Source of the DNA: Haplomitrium mnioides
Taxonomy: Eukaryota; Marchantiophyta; Haplomitriopsida; Calobryales
Reading direction: 5' to 3'
Length of the DNA stretch: 22,458 nt
Assembly (NCBI GenBank): GCA_049999725.1
Contig: JBNGIS010004943.1
Span: forward strand, 1-22,458
Shown here piece after piece: positions 1 to 8,160 of this stretch (position 1 is its first letter; each line of letters opens with the position of its first letter). Under the pieces are notes generated by a model. That model searched no databases. It was not told where the DNA came from and saw only the letters and a program-made list of their open reading frames with translations. A program made the position numbers and the translations under genes.

Positions 1-251
1 GAAGGTGGGGTGGGGAAGAGATGAAAAAAAAATTGGTTTGGATATATATATTCTTGAAACGCGCACATGCGCAAGTAATAGTCTCCACAGAAGAAAAATG
101 GAAAGGGAAAAGAAAAAAAAAAATTGGATACGGGAATGTCGTGAGCGCAGAGCAGTGCCTGTAAGTGTGCGTGCAAAGGAAAAAAAAATTCTAGAGGACG
201 GGACGTCATGCCTGGAGTGTCTGTGTGAAAAAAAATTTCTCGTAGAGTCCT
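1..251 (-). mobile_element. Leader region of a minus-strand LTR retroelement
   Basis: Read on the minus strand, this stretch lies just downstream of a primer-binding site and LTR (252-411), so it should be the untranslated leader or start of the internal region of a retroelement that continues beyond the left edge. It is rich in A-runs on the plus strand and no gag-like reading frame is visible. A 127-codon plus-strand open frame covers most of it and part of the LTR, but its product is low-complexity and basic and I do not treat it as a gene. Confidence 0.4.
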
Positions 252-265
252 TCGTGCTGATAACG
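252..265 (-). other. Primer-binding site of the minus-strand LTR element
   Basis: The minus strand reads CGTTATCAGCACGA immediately after the LTR end at 266. From memory, this LTR-plus-PBS arrangement is common in plant copia elements whose gag resembles the one at 2063-3100. A tRNA 3'-end match was not computed. Confidence 0.5.
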
Positions 266-411
266 TGTTGTAGAGTAAGAGTCACAGAGAGAGAGAGAAT
301 GCTGCACCCAATGTTCCTTCGTGTAATGATCAATGGAATGATGAGGGATCGAATGTCCCTCTTATCTACACATCCATTCTATATATAGGAGTATCACTAT
401 GTTCTATAACA
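266..411 (-). mobile_element. LTR (146 bp) of a minus-strand retroelement
   Basis: On the minus strand the segment starts TGTTATAGAACATAG and ends CTCTACAACA, giving the TGTT...AACA ends typical of LTRs. A TATA box (CCTATATATAG) sits about 25-35 nt from the start, a short CT microsatellite lies near the end, and a primer-binding site follows directly. That order marks it as the 5' LTR of an element pointing left out of the window. At 146 bp it is short, as in TRIM-type or small copia elements. It is not similar to the 3' LTR at 7103-7358, so it belongs to a different element. Confidence 0.55.
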
Positions 412-608
412 AATATATATTAAACTAATTTAAGCTCGAAGGGGGAATTGCCTCTATAGTCAAATCATAGCTTGCCAAGTGTCAAGTATGGGTTGAAGAT
501 GCCAGAGCCAACCCCACGCCCAAATGCAGGAAGTGAAGGGGTCTCTATTAAGTAGCCACTAAAGGGAACTTTGAGTGGCAGCTACTTAGACCTAAGCAAG
601 TTTTCGAG

Positions 609-634
609 CGTTCACTTATGGGACTAAGTGAACG
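609..634. repeat. Perfect short inverted repeat (hairpin)
   Basis: The arms CGTTCACTTA (609-618) and TAAGTGAACG (625-634) are perfectly complementary around a 6-nt loop. The related word CTTCACTTAGT or CTTCACTAAGT recurs downstream near 740 and 781, so the arm sequence is part of a small local motif family. Function unknown. Confidence 0.6.
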
Positions 635-1837
635 TCCCTCTTGAAGCGACAATAGCCACGGTACTGAGCCACAACCTTGAAGCTCGGGATTTATTCCCAA
701 GCCTATTAAATTTTCCAAAGTTATAAGATTATTGCCGAGCCTTCACTAAGTCCGATGAAGCTACTAGAAATTAGCCGAGCCTTCACTTAGTTTTTGCCGA
801 AGCACCAAATTGCTCCTGTGCTTGATTTGACTACCGAACCTAACAGTTTGAAGAGCAAGAATGATCTGCTTGTGAAAATTGATATCTCCACATCTAGTCT
901 ATCATATGTTTTGATTTTGAAGTCACAAACTTGATCGCCTACTCTGCGAAAACATTTTGAGCTATCAAGTGAAATTTTTGGTCACAGATTGACTACAAAC
1001 TAAGTGTTTACATGTTTGATTCAAAGAAGCTGAACATACTAACATCTATGTTTTGTTTTTAATTGCTTAAAAATCTAGATATAAGAAAACCTCATATTGT
1101 TTGAAGTCTAACAAAACTAAAAAAAATATTATTGGATTCATAGTTGAACTACAAATAATCTACAACTATCATTTTGATTGATCAACCACATAGTTGACTC
1201 ATACATTCAGATCAATCCATCAAATAAGATATTTTTGAAGCATTGAGAGCATCTATCTCTACTATTTGAATCAGAATATAACATCAAGTCATTTATAACA
1301 AATCTATATTTATGTAAAGCCACATCAAATTGTTCAATACTCTGTTTTTATAAAAATACAAAAACTTGATACTGAGATTAGAATACTAGTGAGAATAAAA
1401 TTTTTGAGACATAACAGATAGTCTGACATTTTACAATAACCATACCTTATTCTCTAAATATGAACAAAATTGAGAATAACTATTTGTAAAATTCAGGATA
1501 TAGAATCTAGAAAACTAATTCTATACAAAGTTTATAATTCTAAACTAATTAGTTGGCTCATAGTTTTGAACAAATCAGAGCAGGCTAATTGCCACAACTA
1601 ATCCACAGGGTTGATAACTTTATACCATACTATCTCAACTGTTAAACTCACTATTTTCTGAGAGATGCAACTTCATATATTCTTATCACATCAGTACATG
1701 TCAATTTTACAGATTGTGGAAATCTGATTCAATTTCATCAGCCTACAGCTACAAGAAGAACAAAGTTTTTATTATAAGATTCTGTTGGTGATATCTGTAC
1801 ATCTCCAAGTACCTACACCAACGTAAATTTTCAAATA

Positions 1838-1850
1838 TACAGAGCCAACC
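1838..1850 (+). other. Candidate degenerate primer-binding site (tRNA-iMet type)
   Basis: ATACAGAGCCA resembles the common plant primer-binding word TATCAGAGCCA with one base altered or missing. It lies about 220 bp before the gag start, a normal distance. It is weakened by the lack of a recognisable 5' LTR immediately upstream. Confidence 0.35.
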
Positions 1851-2062
1851 CCTTGCCTACAGCAAGAAGAAGAGGAAAGCATATTCTATAACAACTCTAT
1901 TATATAATTCTTTTACAACTCTACAAAAGTTCAAATAACAAAAAGAGATAAAAGAATTCTATCATTTATAAATCAGAACTCTTTTTAGTTACTGAATATA
2001 TAAAATCTTTAAGAAATTTGTTTCATACTTCTTAAACTTTGTTCATATCAACATTTTAAGAA

Positions 2063-3100
2063 ATGGAAAAACTAAGTTTTAAAAGCTTGACCATAGAAGG
2101 AGAAAATTATCTCTTCTGGTCACTTGATGCTACTGCTCACCTTGTTTCCAAAGGATTGGAAACAACTATCCTAATTGATGAGGATATCAATGCTCAGCAG
2201 AAAGCACAAGCATTGGTGTTTCTTAGACACCACCTATATGATCATCTTAAACTGCAATATTTAAATGAGAGTAACCCCAAATTTTTGTGGAACAGCTTAA
2301 AAGAGCGTTTTGACCACACAAAGACAATCCATCAGCCAAAAGCAAGCCATGATTGGGTAAATCTGAGAGTTTAGGATTTTACAACAATATCCAAGTATAA
2401 CAGTGAACTCTTCATAATCATAAGTCAATTAACTCTCTGTGGACACTCTATTTCTGAAGAGGAACAAAAAGAGAAAACATTATCAACTTTCCACCCTACA
2501 AATATGATCATGTCTGCACAATACCAGAATACGAATTTCAAAAGATATTCTAAATTAGATGCATATTTACTATTACAAAAGAAACATCAAGACTTACTTA
2601 TGAAAAACTCTAAAACCAGATCTCTTGGAACTCTGCCATTATCTCAACCACCTGAAGTTTATTACAATAAACTAGTAAACCATAGAGGACAGCCACGACA
2701 AAGAACTAGATTTGGTTCCAACAAGCAAGCCTCATATAGGGGAAAAACCCCAATGACTAAAATGCATAATAACCAATTCAGGAGGAGAGGCAGAGGAAGG
2801 AGCTCTACAAGAAAATATTTTCCAAGAGGACAAAGAGGTGGCAAATCTCAAAACAAAAGCAGAAATATACCATTCTCAAGTGATACAAGAGGCTTAATTG
2901 TATGTACCAGATATGGTACCATGGGCTATACTCAAAAAATGTGTAGAATCCCTACACATCTGGTTGCACTATATGCAAAAGATAAGAGTAAACAATCTAT
3001 TACAGAAAATCATGGAGTATTCATGGAACAAACAAATACACTCAACAATTATATTGATAAGGAAGATGATCTGGCTGCTCCAGAAAATCACATGTTATAG
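2063..3100 (+). pseudogene. Copia gag (capsid and zinc knuckle), broken
   Basis: This encodes the structural gag part of the retrotransposon. The first 103 codons (2063-2374) match the plant copia gag N-terminus: a lysine-rich start, the IEGENYLFW segment (the family norm is GKNYLSW-like), then FLRHHLYDHLK and LWNSLKERFDH. A stop ends this frame. Gag continues at about 2504-3100 with a KYSKLDAYLLL segment and a basic RGRGR-rich RNA-binding stretch. The zinc knuckle is degraded: near codons 130-145 of the second frame the second Cys and the His are both replaced by Tyr. ATG 2063 is taken as the start because it directly precedes the conserved N-terminus. Confidence 0.85.
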
Positions 3101-3142
3101 TGTATATCTTCAGTTCCTAAATTAGATGACATAAATACATGC

Positions 3143-3409
3143 ATAATCGATAGTGGTAGCACTCACACTATATTGAAGTGCAGAACCTTCTTCACAAATA
3201 TAACGCCCTCAAGTCAAAATGTGACAACAATCATGGGTAGTAACCAAATAGAAGAAGGACATGGACCAGCCATAATCACAATGCCACAAGGAACTACATT
3301 ACATATCAGATCTGCTATATATACACCAAGTGCTACTAGGAATCTCATTAGCTTTAAGGATATAAGAGATAATGGATGCCATATACACACAAGCACTTGT
3401 AAAGATTAG
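3143..3409 (+). pseudogene. Copia aspartic protease fragment
   Basis: The reading IIDSGSTHTI at about 3143-3172 is the aspartic protease active-site loop (DSG). Downstream are a conserved TPSATRNLISFKDI segment and the typical NGCHIHT end of the copia protease region. The protease would cut the gag-pol polyprotein inside the particle. The active-site triad itself survives, but the frame is closed by a stop at 3407-3409 and is not continuous with gag upstream. Confidence 0.8.
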
Positions 3410-3547
3410 AAGGTGTTACATATTTTACAAAACACTTCTGAAGGATCTAAAATAAAAGAAACACTTTTTGCATATCCCTTTGGGTTTTATGTAACGCAAA
3501 TTCAAAGTTTTTTACTTCATGCAAAATAAATTGATCACAGCATATTA

Positions 3548-4443
3548 TGGCATAAACGCTTAGGACATCTTGGTACGACGATGTTTCAAAGTATTCTCAA
3601 AGTGTCCAGATCTATTCCTCCTAGCGTTAAACCAAACATGATCAATAAAAAATGCATCAATTGTTCTTAGAGTAAGCTAGTCCTACAACCAATAATATCC
3701 AAGACTGTGATGGATATACCTAGATTCCTTGAGAAAATACACGCAAATGTTTGTAGTCCTATAGACCCACCAAGTGGACCCTTTTGGTACTTCTTGGTTA
3801 TTATGTGCGCATCATCAAAATGGTCACAAGTTTCACTACTCTCTACTACAAATTTAGTCTTCCCTAGGATTCTGGCACATATTCTAAAATTGAAAGCTCA
3901 ATTTCTAGAAAATCCAAGCAGAGTCCTACGAGTTGACAATGCAGAAGAGTTTACATCAAAGATTTTTGATGATTTTTGCATGACCACAAGTATAGATACC
4001 CAATACTCTGTGGCTCACGTCCATTTTCAAAATGGCATAGCTGAAAGAGTTATTCGCAGCATACAGATGATAGCTAAGCTTATGCTCATGTAGACCAAAC
4101 TACCAGTTTCTGCATGGGGCCACCTTGTATTACATGCTACATCATTATTAAAATTCAGGTCATCAGCATTCAATACATTGACACCTCACCAACTTGCCTA
4201 TGGGACTATTCCTAGTCTATCTCATCTACACTTTTTTGGTTGTCAAGTCCTTGTTCCAATTATTGGATTGAAAAGGACTAAAACAGGTCCTCAAAGACAC
4301 AAGGGCATCTATGTGGGATATGAATCTCCATCAATCATACGCTATCTGGAACTATCCACAATGGATGTTTTTCAACCAGATTCACAGATTGCCACTTCTA
4401 CTAGGATATATTCCCATCATTATTTGAAGATAAAAACTCTTTA
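3548..4443 (+). pseudogene. Copia integrase (zinc-binding and DDE core), broken
   Basis: The zinc-binding region reads LWHKRLGHLG, then CINC at about 3655-3668, matching the HHCC motif. A stop follows at 3668-3670. The core runs from about 3707: PPSGPFWYFLVIMCASSKWS, then RVDNAEEF (second catalytic Asp, near 3930) and FQNGIAERVIRS (catalytic Glu, near 4040). The first catalytic Asp, expected in an H-x-D-V/I-C-G-P-I context, is Asn here, so the enzyme would be inactive. The C-terminal segment at 4178-4443 holds HFFGCQVLVPI and GIYVGYESPSIIRYLE, a signature of this plant copia branch. Confidence 0.88.
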
Positions 4444-4960
4444 GTATCAAAAAATTAGAATGGGAGAAAATATCCACTTTATGGATAGATCAGAGAACAA
4501 GGCAATGTGAGAATGAAGTCAAGAGATTTCTTCACTTGACTAAAACTGCCAAACAATTGTCTGACTCATTTAATGAGATTGCAAAGGTAACACAATCACA
4601 TATTCATGCTGTAAATATACTTGCAAGAATTCAAGACACTATTATAATAGCAAGTGATCAATTATCAAGGCAAAAGAGAGGACGCCCTTTAGGTTCAAAA
4701 GACTCTCAACCAAGGCAAAGAATTTTGACAAAGAGAACTACATTCTCAATTGATGAGCCTATACCACCATCACTATCTATTACACTACCATCTCAGCCTA
4801 CTATCTCTCTTTTAGAGATCCTGAATAATAAAGAAATTTCAATCCACTAAATGGACACTCTGATATTATGGCAAAGAGAAAGTGTTAATATGGATGATAA
4901 TTTCGCATTCATTATTTTACAAACTATATCCGATGCACCCCCTGATCCAAGGTTGGTCAA
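4444..4960 (+). pseudogene. Copia linker between integrase and reverse transcriptase
   Basis: A degenerate linker of the polyprotein. The segment 4536-4850 encodes a hydrophilic stretch with RQKRGRPLGSKD, a basic motif usual in the integrase-RT linker of this copia branch. It ends with a stop and a frame change near 4850, then continues with a DAPPDPRLVKEAM-like entry into RT near 4930. Confidence 0.7.
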
Positions 4961-5990
4961 AGAAGCTATGGTCAGCTCCAATTAGATTGAATGGGAAAAG
5001 GCAATGAATTCCGAATTGGATTCTATGATAAAGAGGAAAGTATTCGGACTTTTAGTCCCCATACTCTCTAATGCACACTTAATCAGATATAGCTAGATTT
5101 TTGTGAAAAAGCAAAATGAAAAAGGCAATATTGTCAGATATAAGGTATGCCTTGTAGCCAAGGGCTATACACAAATACCTCGGAGAGATTATGACCTCAC
5201 ACGTGCCTCAGTTATGGATGTTATCTCATACCGGTTCTTAGTAGGCTTTTCCCTATGACATGAGCTCATGACACATCAGTTAGATGTTGTGACATCATAT
5301 CTATATAGGCTACTAGATACCCAGATCTATATGAAAGCTCCCTCAGAGCTTATAGCCAAAAATATCTATCATATTCAGGGGGAGATTGTCTCTAAGAGAA
5401 AACCGTTTAGTGACCCATCTACCTCATTACCAACAATCAATATAAAGCCCAAGAGAGGGAGTACTGGGCTTGGACCCTTAATCCATGAGATGCAGTCTAG
5501 GAAGAGTGGACCTATAGTCCCTCCTATGCATCAATCCATGCCTCTAGCCAAGGATAGATATGTTATCAAGGCCATGAGATCTATTTATGGACTTAAGTAA
5601 AACGGTTGTATATGGTATGAGAGATTTAAAGAGGAGATGATAGCCATGGGTTTTCACTATGATGACATTGCACCAAGTTTATTTATCAAACATGCTGACA
5701 AATAATTTATTATTGTCGCAATTTATATTGATGATATAAACTTATTTGGTTACCAATCTCTACTTGAGCAGACTATATCTATGCTTAAGAAATTTTTTGA
5801 TATGAGGGATATTAGTAAGACCACCTATTGCTTAGGACTACAGTTTGAGTACCTTGACAATGGCATACTAGTCCATCAAAGTACTTATACTAAGAAAGTT
5901 CTAAAACAATTTTATATGGATAAATCTCATCCAATAACATCATCTATGGAGATTAGAACACGAGATAGAGACAGATTTATTCCGTAAAAG
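4961..5990 (+). pseudogene. Copia reverse transcriptase, broken and with an insert
   Basis: This would encode the RNA-dependent DNA polymerase that copies the element. Motifs in order: a WEKAMNSELDSM entry near 4990, VRYKVCLVAKGYTQ at about 5132-5173, a DVVTSYLYRLLDTQIYMKAP segment at about 5283-5342 carrying the first catalytic Asp region, RSIYGLK at about 5578-5598, YIDD at 5724-5735, and TYCLGLQFEYLDNGI and HQSTYTKKVLKQFYMDK downstream. At least four stops interrupt it (near 4984, 5093, 5258 and 5598). About 150 bp of extra in-frame sequence separates the MKAP motif from RSIYGLK compared with relatives. Confidence 0.88.
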
Positions 5991-5999
5991 AAAAGACAT

Positions 6000-6669
6000 A
6001 GAGCCTATCCTAGGATTTGAGATACTATATCTCTTCGCTATAAGATCTCTTATGTTCATGGCAAATCAAACTCGACCAAATATTTCCTTTGCCGTGAACC
6101 TACTAGCCAAGCATAGTTCACTACCTACTATGAAGCATTGGAATGGCATCAAGTGAATATTAAGATATTTGCAAGGAATCACTAACACGGGGCTTTATTT
6201 CCCGAAAAACAATGATCAAATCCTAACTGGTTATGCAAATGCAAGATACCTATCGGATCTTGATGATGCTAAATCCCAAACTGGATATGTATTTCTATAT
6301 AGCTCTACAGCTATATCATGGAAGAGCACTAGGAAAACTCTGATTTGCACATCTTCCAACCATGCAGAGATAATAGCTTTGTATGAAGCCAGTAGGGAAT
6401 GCATATATTTATGTAGGATGTTTGATCATGTTCATGTTTCTTATGGTTTATCTTGTCTATCTGACCCTACTATTATCTATGAGGATAATTTGGCATGTGT
6501 GCAACAGATCTCACATGGATTTATTAAAGGAGATCGCATTAAGCATATTGCACTGAAATTCTTTTTTACACATGAGCAACAAGATGATACTATTTCCGTG
6601 CAGATGATTGCCGATAAAGATAATATGGTGGATCTATTTATGAAGGCTTTACCTCTTGCACTACATTAG
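6000..6669 (+). pseudogene. Copia RNase H and C-terminus, broken
   Basis: The end of the polyprotein starts with an MANQTRPNISFAVNLLAKHS connection near 6057, continues with HWNGIK and ILRYLQG (interrupted by a stop near 6155), then RNase H at 6169-6669. Motifs: GYANARYLSD (the usual catalytic Asp of GYAD is Asn), SQTGYVFLYSSTAISWKS, SSNHAEIIALYEASREC (catalytic Glu), YEDNLACV (Asp) and GDRIKHI. RNase H degrades the RNA template during reverse transcription. The loss of the first Asp and the upstream stops make this copy inactive. Confidence 0.88.
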
Positions 6670-7090
6670 TGCTATTGTGATCTTATTGGACTATACCGAC
6701 TATCCAGACTATTATGATCTTCATCGACAACTTTGATATTTTCTATTTTGTCATATTATCCACGATCATATTTTATGTTCTGCCGCCATATTATTTTTTC
6801 TTGGATCTATATATCTTTTGATCATCTCGCTCACTATCATATTCATTTATATTTTTATGGCCAATAGCCATTTGATTTATCATTTTATATCATGACTTTT
6901 TCTTTTTCACTTTACAAAATCCATGATATGATGATGGTTGTACTCTTTTCCTCGAAGGAGTATGAGAGGGTTTTAATGAGCCAACATCATTAGTTCTTTA
7001 TATGGATTCTATTGTTTGAGTTGGAGTTATTCTTTTTATATCTATCTCTCACTTTATGTTGCAGTTGTTTCTAACATTCCTCATGTTATA
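6670..7090 (+). other. 3' non-coding part of the copia element
   Basis: AT- and T-rich sequence between the end of the RNase H frame and the polypurine tract. No gene is visible. A 3' untranslated segment of this size before the LTR is normal for copia elements. Confidence 0.6.
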
Positions 7091-7102
7091 ACCAAGGGGG
7101 AG
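7091..7102 (+). other. Polypurine tract
   Basis: AAGGGGGAG (7094-7102) ends exactly where the LTR begins (TGTTATGA, 7103). The tract primes plus-strand DNA synthesis in LTR elements. Confidence 0.85.
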
Positions 7103-7358
7103 TGTTATGATATATATAGTAATATAAAACTAGGATTAGACTTTATCTAATCTATAATTAGGTTATTAATCTACCATTAGTGAGTAGATTAAGTTAATAC
7201 TAATCCTAGATACAAACATTATCATGTATGATTATTATTAAGAGAGTTGATGATATATATGATATGAGAGAAGAAGAAGAGAAGAGATTGATCTCACACT
7301 ATACCTTGAGCTATTGAGCCATACATGTTGCATTATCTAGTACAACAATCATTCAACA
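7103..7358 (+). mobile_element. 3' LTR of the copia element (256 bp)
   Basis: It starts TGTTATGATATATATAG right after the polypurine tract and ends ATCATTCAACA, so the ends are TG...CA with short inverted termini (TGTTATGA versus TGTTGAATGA). The left half carries a nested inverted repeat (7130-7209). A TATATAT segment near 7250 could be its TATA box. The bases after the LTR are GAAAA; the matching target-site copy upstream could not be identified because the 5' LTR is missing or too diverged. Confidence 0.75.
7130..7209. repeat. Nested inverted repeat inside the 3' LTR
   Basis: The outer arms CTAGGATTAG (7130-7139) and CTAATCCTAG (7200-7209) are perfect complements. Inside them TTAATCTAC (7166-7174) and GTAGATTAA (7184-7192) form a second perfect stem with a 9-nt loop. 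Together they could fold into a cruciform or RNA hairpin of about 80 nt. Confidence 0.75.
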
Positions 7359-7369
7359 GAAAAAGGGTT

Positions 7370-7741
7370 TTAAAATGTTATCTTGCCGTCTTCCTTTTCC
7401 GTTTGAAGATGCTTGACAAAAATGTCCCTCTCCTTCATCTCGGAAAAAGCAAATTGTTTGTGATTTGCCTTGTACAGGGTAATAGCATCATGTGACTGCA
7501 CAAGCAGCCCAATGTTGGCTTGCTAGCCATCACTAATCATCACAATTTGGACAACAAGGCCAATGTTGAATTTCTCACCTTCCCCAACAAAAAGGTAAAG
7601 GTGTTGATCAAGGTCTTTCAAGGATCGACAATTAACCAACCAATGCCAATCTACTTTTTTAGGCTTGAGAGCCTTGAAAACATCTGAATACCTATAAGGC
7701 TTTGGTTGAGCAGATCTCGAAACATTTCCTTGAGATGCCAC
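7370..7741 (-). pseudogene. MASQ small gene, copy A (start lost, one stop)
   Basis: A 124-codon reading frame (stop included) of unknown function, homologous to 18605-18780 and 14390-14530. The product starts with ASQGNVSRSAQPKPYRYSDV, continues with FKALKPKKVDWHWLVNCRSL and DQHLYLFVGEGEKFNIGLVV, and ends near EKEDGKITF at a TAA (7370-7372). The start codon is GTG here where copies B and C have ATG, and a TAG interrupts it near 7520-7522. The frame is divergent from the large gene and has its own TATA box (TATAAAAGG on the minus strand, 7919-7927). I recognise no domain. It may be a transposon accessory protein, or the first exon of a larger gene cut by the copia insertion 12 bp away. Confidence 0.6.
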
Positions 7742-8160
7742 TTTTCAGAAAATAAAAACGAGTAGAATTGGAGGTGAAAAACCTAATGAACAAAAGTTCA
7801 CAAAAATCGAACGGTTGGAAAGGGAAAAATAAGAAGTAAATGAAAAAACAACAATGATAAGAAAACAAAAACTAGAAAGTGAACATGCAACAATGGAAAG
7901 AAACTTTTTATTGACACTCCTTTTATACCTAAATTTCAAAAAATGTCTTTTCCCATCAAAAAATGATTCGTAGAGCTCTTGATAAGTAGTTTCGCGTGGA
8001 GCAAAACAAAAAAACGTTAGTATATAAAACATGGCTTGTTTTCATCTTTCCAATTTATTTTTTTCATTTTCTTCACAAAAAGTATCCAATTTTATCATTT
8101 TGCATAAATTTCTTTAAAAACACATATTTTAAGTGGGTCGTGAGTATATTGGAGAAAAAG
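7742..8160. promoter_or_regulatory. Bidirectional promoter region, copy A
   Basis: Homologous to 18146-18604 and 13933-14389. Two divergent TATA boxes are visible: TATAAAAGG on the minus strand at 7919-7927 for the small gene, and TATATAAA on the plus strand at 8021-8028 for the large gene. The E2F-like position reads TTTTTTGATGGGAAAAG on the minus strand (about 7950), a decayed version of the site in copy C. Compared with B and C, about 210 bp containing the large gene's start codon are deleted near 8131. Confidence 0.65.

Larger units (their letters stand above)
412..2062. other. AT-rich region without a gene
   Basis: No supported gene lies here. The first 450 bp are less AT-rich and hold a perfect hairpin (609-634) and two copies of GCCGAGCCTTCACT-AGT at about 734 and 775. 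A 12-bp word, AGAGCCAACCCC, occurs at about 506 and again at about 1841. From about 860 to 1830 the sequence is AT-rich and otherwise featureless to me. The 5' LTR of the copia element should end in the last part of this region, but no convincing match to its 3' LTR is visible. Confidence 0.5.
1838..7358 (+). mobile_element. Decayed Ty1/copia LTR retrotransposon, 5' LTR not found
   Basis: The element is recognised by gag, protease, integrase, reverse transcriptase and RNase H in copia order (integrase before RT), followed by a polypurine tract and a 3' LTR ending in CA. The 5' limit is set at a degenerate primer-binding site (ATACAGAGCC, near 1838). All coding segments carry stops or frameshifts and several catalytic residues are replaced, so it is an old, inactive copy. 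The 3' LTR abuts transposon copy A a few bases from the end of the MASQ reading frame, which suggests insertion into copy A or an early rearrangement at its edge. Confidence 0.85.

Noticed and set aside
5-388. Plus-strand open frame of 127 codons at the left edge
   Set aside because: Low-complexity, basic product with no motif; it overlaps a better-supported LTR, primer site and leader on the minus strand.
1775-1835. Diverged end of the copia 5' LTR
   Set aside because: Only one block of about 18 bp aligns to the 3' LTR and it needs gaps; the remaining sequence does not match.
7996-8160. Upstream extension of the copy A large gene from 7996
   Set aside because: The extension runs through the TATA box and promoter; copies B and C show that the real start region was deleted in copy A.
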